Origin: Streptococcus sanguinis
GTDB taxonomy: Bacteria > Bacillota > Bacilli > Lactobacillales > Streptococcaceae
Assembly (NCBI RefSeq): GCF_019929225.1
Contig: NZ_JAHZPA010000002.1
Span: 248,001-312,000 of the forward strand
DNA: 64,000 bases
Direction: 5' to 3'
The position numbers were made by a program, and so were the translations under genes. Numbering within the stretch: the stretch's first letter is position 1; every line of letters starts with the position of its first letter. Shown here piece by piece: positions 1 to 8,662 of the stretch. Under the pieces are notes generated by a model, which was not told the origin of the DNA, searched no databases, and saw nothing but the letters and a program-made list of their open reading frames with translations.

Positions 1-177
1 GATAATGTCTTAGTACTTGATATAGATAAAAGTAAATACATAGAAGATTATAGCAACCTTGAAGATAATGAAAATAATGAAGTTGCAAAACAATTATATG
101 TTGCAATTACTAGGGCAACTACTAATTTGGCTTTAACATATCAAAACTATGATATGAATTTTTATCTTGGTGAATAG
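1..177 (+). CDS. C-terminal end of a superfamily-1 (UvrD/Rep-like) helicase, partial
   Basis: An open frame runs in from the left edge and ends at a TAG at 175-177, giving the last 58 residues of a protein. It contains QLYVAITRAT, which matches helicase motif VI (usually VAxTRA) of UvrD/Rep/PcrA-type superfamily-1 ATPases. The arginine of this motif contacts ATP gamma-phosphate in that family. The remaining tail is short, as expected for the extreme C-terminus. The next gene, a DarT-like toxin, starts only 12 bases downstream on the same strand, so the helicase may be co-transcribed with the toxin-antitoxin pair as an accessory or defence gene, although only the tail is visible. The motif assignment is good; the exact helicase subfamily cannot be told. 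Confidence 0.7.
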   Translation, partial: DNVLVLDIDKSKYIEDYSNLEDNENNEVAKQLYVAITRATTNLALTYQNYDMNFYLGE

Positions 178-189
178 GGGAAGGTTAAT

Positions 190-873
190 GTGAATCAAGA
201 AATTGTTTTTAAAAAAGGCATAACTCGTCTTTGCCATTTTACAAAGTCTTCCAATCTTCCTTATATATTAGGAACTGGTGATGAGGAGGCTAATGGTATT
301 ATTTCTAATAAAGCGATTAGAGACTCTGAATGCAAGTTTTTGAAATTAAATGATATTCATCGTTATGATAATCGCCCTGAATTGATATGTCTTTCCGTAG
401 AGTATCCAAACTTTTTCTTTTTTGAAAAATCAATTGAAAAAGAAAAAGAATCGCTTTTGAATGATTGGGTTGTCTTGCTAATTTCGCCTAGTATAATTAA
501 TGAAGAGACATATTTTTGTCCTGTCAATGCTGCAAAAAACAGAGGTTCTCATATAGGTAAGGGGAGCCGAAAGTTTATGGAGTTATTTAATACAGAGGTT
601 CTAGGGCTTAATCGTAGTGTCTCAATGTTACCTAATATACCAACCAATAATCAAGCAGAAGTTTTATCTCCAGATATGATTCCGAAAGATAAAATAATAG
701 GTTTGGTTTTTAGTAGCAAAAAGCAAGCTAGGGATGAAGTGTTAAGATTAAAGTTGTGTCAGATTGAATTAAGGAATTTAAAAATATATTACTCTCATGA
801 ATGGTTTAAGAGAAATTCAGCATACAGTATTATGCAAGGAAAAGTATTAAAATTATATGAATTGGAGGAGTAG
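190..873 (+). CDS. darT: DarT-like DNA ADP-ribosyltransferase toxin (DUF4433)
   Basis: The 227-aa protein carries DarT-family landmarks: an N-terminal RLCHFT block (His16) followed by NLPYIL, a NDIHRYD segment near residues 54-60 ahead of LSVEYPN, and NQAEVL near 154-159, where the glutamate (E157) fits the catalytic Glu of DarT. Family knowledge: DarT enzymes use NAD to ADP-ribosylate single-stranded DNA bases and act as growth-arresting toxins or phage defence. The start is GTG at 190 behind AGGGGAAGG; the ATG two bases earlier is followed at once by a stop. The stop overlaps the ribosome-binding region of the next gene, the presumed antitoxin. The pairing with a NADAR-like rather than macrodomain partner suggests the DarT1 branch (guanine target), which is inference. 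Base composition is AT-rich compared with the core genes. Confidence 0.75.
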   Translation: MNQEIVFKKGITRLCHFTKSSNLPYILGTGDEEANGIISNKAIRDSECKFLKLNDIHRYDNRPELICLSVEYPNFFFFEKSIEKEKESLLNDWVVLLISPSIINEETYFCPVNAAKNRGSHIGKGSRKFMELFNTEVLGLNRSVSMLPNIPTNNQAEVLSPDMIPKDKIIGLVFSSKKQARDEVLRLKLCQIELRNLKIYYSHEWFKRNSAYSIMQGKVLKLYELEE

Positions 874-874
874 A

Positions 875-1609
875 ATGGCAGAGAGATTTGTCTATATATA
901 TGAATCAAGTTCAAACAGTTTTAAAAAAGAGAATATAAAATTCAATTGGTATCCGGGTTTCTCAGTTTCGCAAAAACAAAGATCTATACATTCCCTTCAC
1001 AAAGAATTCAAAGAAAAATTTGGGAATTTAAAAGTATTAGAAGTTTCCACTGCTTCTGAAGAAGAGTTTGGGAAAGAATGTAGTGCCTTTAATCTTCAAC
1101 TTACATTGCGTAATGGTAATAAATACTCTGTAGAATCTTTATTTCAGTCTTCTAAAGTGTTTAAGAATTATGGACGTGTAAATCAAGATTTGGATTTGGA
1201 TGCCAAGGCAGTAAAGAGACAAGTTCGTTCAATTGAGGTAAATGATAAATTAATTGAATTCGATTTTTTAGGAGTAAAATTTCCTCTGCTACCACGTACT
1301 TATTTTTATAACTGGTTATACGTAAATGCGTTATTTCAAAATACAGAATTATCTAATTTCATTCTTCAATACGATGCTTTTACAGATATAAATTTTAATC
1401 CAAACAAATCTATAAATTGCCAGGCTGAGGCTTGCTCAATATTTTTATATCTGGCTAAGAATTCCTTATTAAACGATTCAATTCGAAGTCCTAAAAAATT
1501 TTTAGAGCTCGTTTATAGGAAAAAAGATAAAGAATCTATTTCTGAATTAGGAGAAATAGAAAGCGAAACAGAAACAGATATTGAAGGAGAACAGTTGACC
1601 CTTTTTTAA
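875..1609 (+). CDS. NADAR-like antitoxin partner of DarT
   Basis: I choose ATG 875, two bases after the toxin stop and behind GGAGG at 864-868, giving MAERFVYIY and 244 aa; the frame is open back to 857 but has no ribosome site there. Visible blocks are WYPGFSVSQKQRSI near the N-terminus, RTYFYNWLYVNAL in the middle and YDAFTDINFNPNK followed by CQAEACSIFLYL toward the C-terminus, with an acidic tail. These resemble my recollection of DarT1-associated NADAR antitoxins, which remove ADP-ribose from guanine in DNA. The immediate downstream position after a DarT gene is the normal toxin-antitoxin layout. The family assignment is from memory of motif style and should be treated as probable rather than proven. 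Confidence 0.6.
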   Translation: MAERFVYIYESSSNSFKKENIKFNWYPGFSVSQKQRSIHSLHKEFKEKFGNLKVLEVSTASEEEFGKECSAFNLQLTLRNGNKYSVESLFQSSKVFKNYGRVNQDLDLDAKAVKRQVRSIEVNDKLIEFDFLGVKFPLLPRTYFYNWLYVNALFQNTELSNFILQYDAFTDINFNPNKSINCQAEACSIFLYLAKNSLLNDSIRSPKKFLELVYRKKDKESISELGEIESETETDIEGEQLTLF

Positions 1610-1777
1610 AAAATAGCAACAATTTTCAAAATAAAGAATTAGAAATTATTAGCAATTAATGAGAAAACTAAAAGCAAAGGCAACTTTTATAATTGGATTA
1701 ACATGCATTTATATTTAAAAAGATAGAAGGTAAGATAATTTTGTGAGCACTAAGTGTTCCTCATAGAAAGGAGTTCC

Positions 1778-2686
1778 ATGTTTCTGGAAAGAAAATTAAA
1801 AGATCAGTCTGTCTGGATCAACATTGACTCAGATAGTTTCAAAAAGAACGCCCGGATTTATCAGGATTATGAAATTGATAAAGAGACCATCGAGTATGCA
1901 CTGGATAAGAACGAGCGGGCTCACATGGACTACAATCGTGAGAATGGAACGGTTGTCTTTATCTACAATGTCCTTAATCTAGCGACAGATAAGGAACATT
2001 ATGAGACGATTCCTATGACCTTTGTGGTGCAGCAGGGGCGGCTCATTACTATCAGCAACCAAGACAATGCCTATGTTGTGGATATGATGAAAGCCTATAC
2101 TGAGCATCATGAGCCAGTATCGGTCTATAAGTTTCTTTTTGCTAGTCTGGAGTTGATCTCCAATTCTTACTATCCAGTTGTTGAGCGGATGGACAAGCGC
2201 AAGGATGAGATTAATGCTCTCCTGCGTCAGACAACTACCAAAAAGAATCTTTTTGCTCTGTCGGACTTGGAAACCTCTATGGTCTATCTGCTTGCTGCTG
2301 CCAAGCAGAATCACATGCTCCTAGAGCATATCAAAAGCCACGGCATTTACCGCCGTTTTGATGAGTTAGAAACCGAGCAGTTTGAGGATGCCATGATTGA
2401 GGCTCGTCAGCTCGTTTCGATGACTGATCTGATTGCTCAAGTTCTCAGCCAGCTCTCTGGCTCCTACAATAACATCCTGAACAACAATCTGAATGACAAT
2501 TTGACGGTCTTAACCATTATTTCGGACCTTCTGGCAGTGCTTGCAGTTATCACTGGATTCTTTGGTATGAATGTTCCTCTACCTCTGTCTAACGACAGGA
2601 ACGCCTGGATTTATATTGTTGGCGTTAGTCTAATCATCTGGGGACTTCTGACCAAGCTTCTTAAATGGTTGGCCAATAAGAAGTGA
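1778..2686 (+). CDS. corA: CorA-family Mg2+/divalent cation transporter
   Basis: The 302-aa protein has a long soluble, largely helical N-terminal domain, then two hydrophobic segments at the very C-terminus with FFGMNVP between them; GMN is the selectivity motif of CorA channels. CorA proteins form pentamers in the membrane and admit Mg2+ (sometimes Co2+ or Ni2+) under control of the cytoplasmic funnel. Start ATG 1778 follows GAAAGGAG at 1766-1773; an upstream in-frame GTG at 1754 lacks a ribosome site. It ends in the typical basic tail (WLANKK). It is followed by a strong terminator and is monocistronic. Metal specificity is not visible from sequence. Confidence 0.9.
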   Translation: MFLERKLKDQSVWINIDSDSFKKNARIYQDYEIDKETIEYALDKNERAHMDYNRENGTVVFIYNVLNLATDKEHYETIPMTFVVQQGRLITISNQDNAYVVDMMKAYTEHHEPVSVYKFLFASLELISNSYYPVVERMDKRKDEINALLRQTTTKKNLFALSDLETSMVYLLAAAKQNHMLLEHIKSHGIYRRFDELETEQFEDAMIEARQLVSMTDLIAQVLSQLSGSYNNILNNNLNDNLTVLTIISDLLAVLAVITGFFGMNVPLPLSNDRNAWIYIVGVSLIIWGLLTKLLKWLANKK

Positions 2687-2710
2687 ACATTTGAGATTAT
2701 TTTACCTATA

Positions 2711-2740
2711 ACAAGCACCGAGAATGGTGCTTGTTTTTTC
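2711..2740 (+). terminator. Rho-independent terminator after corA
   Basis: The arms ACAAGCACC (2711-2719) and GGTGCTTGT (2726-2734) form a perfect 9-bp stem around a 6-base loop, followed by a T tract. Confidence 0.9.
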
Positions 2741-2834
2741 GTGCTTTGGGAAAATAATTACTAGTACAGTTTGCCTGTATTTAAAAAACTGTTGTTTTAT
2801 GTCATAAAATATAACACAAAAATTATAATTTTTA

Positions 2835-2863
2835 TTGCATAAAATTTCATAATAAAGTATAAT
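2835..2863 (+). promoter_or_regulatory. Sigma-A promoter of the acn-citZ-icd operon
   Basis: TTGCAT at 2835-2840 and a perfect TATAAT at 2858-2863 are separated by 17 bases. The sequence lies 35 bases before the acn start in very AT-rich DNA. Confidence 0.8.
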
Positions 2864-2897
2864 ATAAAACGATTTAAAATAAGTGAGAGGTAGAAAT

Positions 2898-5561
2898 ATG
2901 GCAGAATACCTAAGCGATTTAAATTATAAAGGCAAAATATACCAATACACAGACCTTGGGAAAGCCTCATCTATACTAGGAGGGGATATAGAAGGGCTTC
3001 CTTATTCTATACGCATATTATTAGAAAGTGTTCTTCGTAAGGAAGATGGGATTGACGTAACAAAAGATAACATTATCTCTTTGATGCATTATCAAGCTAA
3101 ATCGCCAAGCGGAGAAGTTCCTTTTAAACCAAGCCGAGTTATTCTCCAGGATTTTACGGGTGTTCCTGTTGTGGTGGATTTGGCTAGTATGCGTGATGCT
3201 ATCGTTGGCCAGGGAGGTCAGGCCGATCAGATTAATCCAGAGATTCCGGTTGATTTAGTCATTGACCACAGTGTTCAGGTGGATTTTTATGGCTGTGACA
3301 CAGCTCTAGAGGCCAATATGACCCAGGAGTTTGTCCGCAACAATGAGCGCTACGAATTTCTCAAGTGGGCCGAGAAATCATTTGATAATTATCGTGCGGT
3401 TCCCCCTGCTACGGGGATTATCCATCAGGTCAATATCGAGTTTCTCAGTGATGTCATCATCGAAAAGGATGGGCAACTCTATCCGGACAGCATGTTTGGA
3501 ACGGACAGTCATACGACCATGATTAATGGTATCGGTGTTCTGGGCTGGGGTGTTGGTGGGATTGAGGCTGAGGCTGCCATGCTGGGTGAGGCTTCTTATT
3601 TCCCTGTTCCTGAGGTGATTGGTGTTCGTCTATTGGGCAAGCTGCCTAAGATTGCGACAGCGACAGATTTGGCTTTAAAGGTCACGCAAATCTTGCGACA
3701 GGAAAATGTTGTTGGTAAATTTGTCGAGTTCTTTGGGCCTGGGTTGTCTCATCTAAGTCTGGCTGACCGGGCAACGGTGGCTAATATGGCGCCAGAATAC
3801 GGAGCTACCTGTGGCTATTTTCCGATAGATGAGGAAACGCTTAATTACATGCGTCTGACCAATCGGTCAGAAGATCATATCGAGCTGACCCGTCTCTATG
3901 CTCAAAAAAATCACCTCTTCTATGATGAAAAGGTTGAGCCGAACTATACCAAGGTAGTCGAAATTGATTTGTCCAGCATTGTACCGAGCATCTCAGGACC
4001 CAAGCGGCCCCAAGATTTGATTGAACTAACAGCTGCTAAAGAAGAATTTCAAGCTAGTCTAGTCAGGGAAGCGGGGGTCCGAGGCTTTGGATTAGATGAG
4101 AGCGAGCTGGAAAAGTCTGCAATGGTCCAATTTTCTGACCATGAGGAGACGATTAAGACCGGTCATGTGGCTATCGCTGCCATTACTAGCTGTACCAATA
4201 CATCTAATCCTTATGTCCTGATGGCGGCAGGACTTTTAGCCAAGAAAGCAGTAGAAAAAGGCTTACGTGTTTCAAAGACTGTCAAGACTTCTTTAGCTCC
4301 CGGCAGCAAGGTGGTCACAGGCTATCTCAAGAAGAGTGGTCTTCAGTCCTATCTGGATCAGCTTGGTTTCAATCTTGTCGGCTATGGCTGTACCACTTGT
4401 ATTGGAAATTCAGGCGATCTCCGACCGGAAGTGGCTCAGGCGATTACGGATACTGACTTGCTGGCTAGTGCTGTTCTTTCAGGAAATAGAAATTTTGAAG
4501 GGCGGATCAATCCTCTGGTCAAGGCCAATTTCCTAGCTAGTCCTCCCTTGGTGGTTGCCTATGCTCTGGCTGGAACCACCAATATCGATCTGACCAGTGA
4601 ACCACTAGGTTATGATCAAAAGGGGCAGCCTGTTTATTTGATGGATTTGATGCCGGAGCACGACTTGGTTGCTGACTATGTACAAAAATATGTGACGCGC
4701 CAGCTTTTTGAAAAAGAATATGCCCATATGTTTGACGACAATGAAAAATGGAATCAGATTCCGACAGCTTCTTCTCAAAATTATCAGTGGAATCAGGCTT
4801 CGACCTATATTCAAAATCCACCTTACTTTGATGGCTTAGCTGATGATTTAGCCATTCAGCCACTGAAAAATCTTGCAGTGCTGGCAAAATTTGGGGATAC
4901 GGTGACGACAGACCATATCTCACCAGCAGGAAATATTGCCAGAAACAGTCCAGCAGCTTCCTATTTGATGGAGCATGGAGTGGATTACCAAGAGTTTAAT
5001 TCTTATGGCAGCCGTCGGGGCAATCATGAGGTCATGATGCGGGGGACTTTTGCCAATATTCGGATTAAAAATGAACTGGCAGATGGAAAAATTGGTGGTT
5101 ACACAGATTATAAAGGAGAGTTGCTATCCATTTATGAGGCGGCCATGCGCTACAAGGAAGAGCAAATTGATACCATTGTCCTAGCTGGTAAAGACTACGG
5201 TATGGGTTCCAGTCGTGATTGGGCAGCCAAGGGGGCTAATCTTTTGGGCGTCAAGGTGGTGCTGGCAGAGAGTTTTGAGCGTATCCACCGGTCCAATCTG
5301 GTCATGATGGGGATTCTTCCTTTGCAGTATCTAGAGGGAGAGAGTGCTGATAGTCTGGGCTTAACAGGCAAGGAAACTTTCGACATCAATCTGCCACAGA
5401 ACCCGCAAGTTGGCCAGCTAGTTGATGTTGTAGCTCGGAAGGGTGCTGAAGAAATAGCTTTTCAAGCTCGGCTGCGCTTTGATGCAGAAGCGGATATCCG
5501 TTACTACGAAAATGGAGGAATTTTGCCCATGGTCGTTAGAAAGAAATTAGAGGAGGTGTGA
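2898..5561 (+). CDS. acn: Aconitate hydratase
   Basis: The 887-aa protein interconverts citrate and isocitrate in the cytoplasm and needs a [4Fe-4S] cluster. Cluster ligands are visible as SCTNTSNP in the middle and GCTTCIGN about 65 residues later (C-x-x-C). The N-terminal [13 protein letters not shown] and FGTDSHTT blocks and the C-terminal swivel domain with [11 protein letters not shown] and [16 protein letters not shown] are diagnostic of the AcnA/IRP1 group, whose usual length is 890-900. I start at ATG 2898 (AGAGG at 2886-2890), not the in-frame GTG at 2883. It is the first gene of the oxidative-TCA operon. Many streptococci lack these genes; those that have them use the branch to make 2-oxoglutarate for glutamate. 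Confidence 0.97.
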   Translation: MAEYLSDLNYKGKIYQYTDLGKASSILGGDIEGLPYSIRILLESVLRKEDGIDVTKDNIISLMHYQAKSPSGEVPFKPSRVILQDFTGVPVVVDLASMRDAIVGQGGQADQINPEIPVDLVIDHSVQVDFYGCDTALEANMTQEFVRNNERYEFLKWAEKSFDNYRAVPPATGIIHQVNIEFLSDVIIEKDGQLYPDSMFGTDSHTTMINGIGVLGWGVGGIEAEAAMLGEASYFPVPEVIGVRLLGKLPKIATATDLALKVTQILRQENVVGKFVEFFGPGLSHLSLADRATVANMAPEYGATCGYFPIDEETLNYMRLTNRSEDHIELTRLYAQKNHLFYDEKVEPNYTKVVEIDLSSIVPSISGPKRPQDLIELTAAKEEFQASLVREAGVRGFGLDESELEKSAMVQFSDHEETIKTGHVAIAAITSCTNTSNPYVLMAAGLLAKKAVEKGLRVSKTVKTSLAPGSKVVTGYLKKSGLQSYLDQLGFNLVGYGCTTCIGNSGDLRPEVAQAITDTDLLASAVLSGNRNFEGRINPLVKANFLASPPLVVAYALAGTTNIDLTSEPLGYDQKGQPVYLMDLMPEHDLVADYVQKYVTRQLFEKEYAHMFDDNEKWNQIPTASSQNYQWNQASTYIQNPPYFDGLADDLAIQPLKNLAVLAKFGDTVTTDHISPAGNIARNSPAASYLMEHGVDYQEFNSYGSRRGNHEVMMRGTFANIRIKNELADGKIGGYTDYKGELLSIYEAAMRYKEEQIDTIVLAGKDYGMGSSRDWAAKGANLLGVKVVLAESFERIHRSNLVMMGILPLQYLEGESADSLGLTGKETFDINLPQNPQVGQLVDVVARKGAEEIAFQARLRFDAEADIRYYENGGILPMVVRKKLEEV

Positions 5562-5563
5562 GC

Positions 5564-6682
5564 ATGAGTCAGACGGACGGTTTGAAAGATACCATTGCCT
5601 GTGATACTCGAATTAGCCAGATTGTGGATGATTCTTTGTCTTATGCAGGCTACAATATTTCTGAATTGGTAGAGCACCATGCAAGTTTTGAAGAGGTGAT
5701 TTATCTGCTCTGGCATTTGCATTTGCCGACTCAGATTGAGCTCAAGCATTTTGAAGAAGATCTGCGAGCAAATTATGCCATTAGCGATGCGGTGGAGCAG
5801 TGTATTCTCATCCAGTCCCGCAAGCACCTTCACCCCATGAGTGTCTTGCGCTCAACGGTCAGTCTTTTGGGCGTTTATAATGTCCATGCTGAGGAAGCGT
5901 CTCTTGAAGCAACCTATGAGCAAAGCATCCAACTTATGGCAAAGATGCCGACCATTATTGCGGTGTTTGCCAGACTGAGGTCGGGTCAGACTCCGATAGA
6001 GCCTAGAGAGGATTTGGGATTCGCGGCCAATTTCCTCTATATGCTCAAAGGACAAGAGGCTAGTGAGCTTGAAGTCAAAGTCTTTAACTGCGCCTTGGTG
6101 CTCCATGCCGATCATGAACTCAATGCTTCAACTTTTGCGGCTCGAGTCTGTGCCTCAACCTTGACCGATATTTATTCCTGCGTGACAGCAGCTGTTGGAG
6201 CACTCAAGGGCTCCCTCCATGGCGGCGCTAATGAATGTGTCTTTGATATGCTGAAAGAGATTAGAGCAGAAGGAAATTGTCAGGCCTACCTAGACCGCAA
6301 GCTGGCCTCTCATGAGAAGATTATGGGCTTTGGTCACCGGGTTTACAAGACCCAAGATCCGCGTGAAAAATATCTGCGTCAAATGGCCAAGGACTTGACA
6401 CAGGGAACCAAGGACGAAGTCTGGTATCAGCTTTCAGAAGAAATTGAAGCCTATATGAAGCATACCAAGCACCTGATACCGAATGTCGATTTTTATTCGG
6501 CTACGGTTTACCATGTGTTGGGCATTGACAGCAGTATCTACACCCTGATTTTTGCTATGAGTCGGGTGGCTGGCTGGATTGCCCATATTCAGGAACAGCG
6601 CAAGAACAATAAGCTGATTCGACCACGTTCTAACTATATTGGTGCTCAAGGTTTGGAGTATCTTCCCATAGGAAGGAGATAA
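5564..6682 (+). CDS. citZ: Citrate synthase
   Basis: The 372-aa protein condenses oxaloacetate and acetyl-CoA to citrate. The signature [13 protein letters not shown] and the upstream [11 protein letters not shown] block supply the catalytic histidines, and the C-terminal RPRSNYIG is typical; length fits Gram-positive type I enzymes. ATG 5564 is preceded by AGGAGGT at 5551-5557, which overlaps the end of acn, and the two genes are separated by only two bases, so translation is probably coupled. The next gene is icd, one base after the stop. Together the three convert acetyl-CoA plus oxaloacetate to 2-oxoglutarate. Confidence 0.96.
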   Translation: MSQTDGLKDTIACDTRISQIVDDSLSYAGYNISELVEHHASFEEVIYLLWHLHLPTQIELKHFEEDLRANYAISDAVEQCILIQSRKHLHPMSVLRSTVSLLGVYNVHAEEASLEATYEQSIQLMAKMPTIIAVFARLRSGQTPIEPREDLGFAANFLYMLKGQEASELEVKVFNCALVLHADHELNASTFAARVCASTLTDIYSCVTAAVGALKGSLHGGANECVFDMLKEIRAEGNCQAYLDRKLASHEKIMGFGHRVYKTQDPREKYLRQMAKDLTQGTKDEVWYQLSEEIEAYMKHTKHLIPNVDFYSATVYHVLGIDSSIYTLIFAMSRVAGWIAHIQEQRKNNKLIRPRSNYIGAQGLEYLPIGRR

Positions 6683-6683
6683 A

Positions 6684-7880
6684 ATGGCAGATAAGATTTT
6701 TTTTGAGAAAGGGCGGTTGCAGGTGCCAGATGCTCCTATTATTCCTTACATCCAAGGAGACGGGATTGGAGTGGATATCTGGAAAAATGCCCAGCTGGTC
6801 TTTGATAAGGCAGTAGAAAAGGCTTATGATGGCCAGAAAAAGGTTGTTTGGAAGGAAGTTCTGGCTGGTAAAAAAGCAGCAGACCTGTCGGGTGACTGGC
6901 TGCCGGATGAAACGCTGGCAACGATTAAGGGCTATCTGGTGGCTATAAAGGGGCCGCTAGAAACCCCAGTCGGAGAAGGGATTCGTTCCTTGAATGTGGC
7001 CTTGAGACAGGAATTGGATCTCTATGCCTGCCTGCGGCCGGTTCGTTATTTCAAGGGAGTTCCCAGTCCGCTCAAGCACCCCGAGAAGACAGATATCACG
7101 ATTTTTCGGGAAAATACAGAAGACATCTATGCAGGGATTGAGTGGGAGAGTGGAACGGCTGCAGTCCAAAAAGTCATCGATTTCCTGCAGAAGGATATGC
7201 AGGTTGACAAGATTCGCTTCCCAGAAAGCTCTGCTATTGGAATCAAGCCTATCTCTAAGCAGGGCAGTGAGCGGCTGATACGGGCGGCTATTGACTATGC
7301 ACTAGCCAAAGGACTGAGCCAGGTAACTCTGGTCCACAAGGGCAATATCCAGAAATTTACAGAGGGCGGTTTTCGGAAATGGGGCTATGAACTAGCTCAA
7401 AGAGAGTATGCGGATGAGTTAGCTTCTGGAAAACTAATCATCCAGGATGTCATTGCTGATAACTTTTTGCAGCAGATTTTGCTCTATCCAGAGAAATTTG
7501 ATGTTGTCGCCTTGACCAATCTAAATGGTGACTATGCCAGTGATGCTCTGGCTGCTCAGGTGGGAGGAATTGGTATTGCGCCAGGGGCCAATATCAATTA
7601 CGAGACTGGTCATGCTATTTTTGAAGCAACTCATGGGACGGCGCCAGATATAGCGGGTCAAAATAGGGCTAATCCTTGTTCTCTTCTCTTATCAGGGGCC
7701 ATGCTCTTTGATTACATTGGTTGGTCGGAGGTCTCTCATCTCCTGACTAAGGCCATTGAGAAGGCTCTCTTTGAACAAAGAGTGACAGGGGATTTTGCCA
7801 GTCAGCTGGAAGGAGTAGCAGCTTTGACCACTAGTCAATTTGCTGAGGAGCTGGTAGCTAATATAGAAAAGTGTCCATAA
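6684..7880 (+). CDS. icd: Isocitrate dehydrogenase (NADP-type)
   Basis: The 398-aa protein oxidatively decarboxylates isocitrate to 2-oxoglutarate. The substrate-binding stretch [18 protein letters not shown] matches the SxNxxLR...R pattern of the family, [14 protein letters not shown] is the NADP-type block, and the C-terminal [14 protein letters not shown] is the cofactor-domain signature. It begins one base after the citZ stop behind GGAAGGAG. It is the last gene of the operon; a terminator shared with the convergent gene follows. Cofactor preference for NADP is inferred from the class of enzyme. Confidence 0.96.
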   Translation: MADKIFFEKGRLQVPDAPIIPYIQGDGIGVDIWKNAQLVFDKAVEKAYDGQKKVVWKEVLAGKKAADLSGDWLPDETLATIKGYLVAIKGPLETPVGEGIRSLNVALRQELDLYACLRPVRYFKGVPSPLKHPEKTDITIFRENTEDIYAGIEWESGTAAVQKVIDFLQKDMQVDKIRFPESSAIGIKPISKQGSERLIRAAIDYALAKGLSQVTLVHKGNIQKFTEGGFRKWGYELAQREYADELASGKLIIQDVIADNFLQQILLYPEKFDVVALTNLNGDYASDALAAQVGGIGIAPGANINYETGHAIFEATHGTAPDIAGQNRANPCSLLLSGAMLFDYIGWSEVSHLLTKAIEKALFEQRVTGDFASQLEGVAALTTSQFAEELVANIEKCP

Positions 7881-7888
7881 TGAAAAAA

Positions 7889-7933
7889 TGATGAAGAATC
7901 TGCCTATCTAGACGGTCTCTTCATCACTTTTTT
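7889..7933. terminator. Bidirectional terminator between icd and the convergent gene
   Basis: TGATGAAGA at 7889-7897 pairs with TCTTCATCA at 7918-7926, with a T run on the right and an A run on the left, so it can serve both strands. It overlaps the 3' end of the minus-strand gene. Confidence 0.75.
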
Positions 7934-8306
7934 GTCTTTTTCGATATTCCAGTCCCCAGCCGATGATCCAGCAGAAGACGAGCAGATAATTTTCAATCCA
8001 GCCCAGTAGATTCGCTTGATTCGCCTTTTCCAGATAGCCTAGCAGATGGTTGGTGCCAAAGCCCAGTCCACCCAGAATCAGTGCTAGCAAGGTCACACGC
8101 AGATAGAACCAATCATACTTTATGTTAGCGGCAATGACTAAAGGCAGAATAGCCAGATTCCAGAAACCAATTTCCCGCTGCCAGTAGGGAGCTAGACCAT
8201 AGATGGACTCATTGCCCAAGAGCTGGGGCTGGAATATCTGGATCATAGCCGCGCCCAGCATAGCTAAGATCAGTAAAATGAAAGTCACTCGTAAAAATTT
8301 ATTCAT
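7908..8306 (-). CDS. Small four-helix membrane protein, unknown function
   Basis: The 132-aa protein is strongly hydrophobic with four predicted membrane segments: near residues 5-25 (with a positively charged MNKFLR start), 45-62, 68-90 and 101-118. It ends in a basic then acidic tail (EYRKRQKSDEETV). The start is preceded by a clear AGGAGA-type site on the minus strand. It stands alone and converges on icd. I do not recognise a named family; it has the look of small streptococcal integral membrane proteins with no assigned role. Confidence 0.75.
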   Translation of the reverse strand: MNKFLRVTFILLILAMLGAAMIQIFQPQLLGNESIYGLAPYWQREIGFWNLAILPLVIAANIKYDWFYLRVTLLALILGGLGFGTNHLLGYLEKANQANLLGWIENYLLVFCWIIGWGLEYRKRQKSDEETV

Positions 8307-8431
8307 ACCTGTCTCCTTTCTTCTTTGTAGATTATAATGTTTTTGAAAATGATTTTCAAGTTTTCATTTTTTACAAAAGAAATCTCTAATAAAATATTTT
8401 ACAGGCAGTCCTATCTTTTTAGGTGCTTTTG

Positions 8432-8440
8432 TGGTATACT
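8432..8440 (+). promoter_or_regulatory. Extended -10 promoter of cshA
   Basis: TG-G-TATACT (8432-8440) is an extended -10 element. The -35 region is poor. Transcription from here would give a leader of about 215 bases before cshA. Confidence 0.6.
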
Positions 8441-8662
8441 AGATTAGTTGCAGAAATACAGTTTTTCTATTCAGTGGGAACTAGCGACCGAGTCGGCGCT
8501 TTTTTAGTGCCTAGACTTGAGAGACCATATTTATGAAGAGAAGAGCGAATACTCTCAGAAAATCGAGATTTAGCAAGGGAAAAGAACTTGTTATATTTCG
8601 ATAGGTGAGTATCAAAAGCCTTATAAGGTGGCTTCGCACCGCCTTTAGAAAGAAGAAGAACA
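8441..8662 (+). ncRNA. Long structured 5' leader of cshA with attenuator hairpin
   Basis: Between the promoter and the helicase start lie about 215 untranslated bases. At 8484-8505 a GCG-CCG/CGG-CGC hairpin with one bulged A and a 3-base loop is followed directly by six T residues, the form of a terminator. Outside it, GG-ACTA (8477-8483) can pair with TAGT-CC (8506-8511), enclosing the T tract in a larger stem. A second small hairpin (GGTG/CACC around 8625-8645) sits just before the start codon. This suggests attenuation or temperature-responsive control, as known for cold-shock DEAD-box helicase genes. It is an inferred regulatory RNA; no known Rfam family is claimed. Confidence 0.5.

Noticed and set aside
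4537..4923. Frames opposite acn, cshA and other long genes
   Set aside because: They are antisense shadows of well-supported conserved genes.
8484..8505. A tracrRNA or CRISPR-associated RNA, because of the ACCGAGTCGG hairpin
   Set aside because: There is no repeat array, anti-repeat or cas gene in the window, and the hairpin lies in the leader of cshA where an attenuator makes sense.
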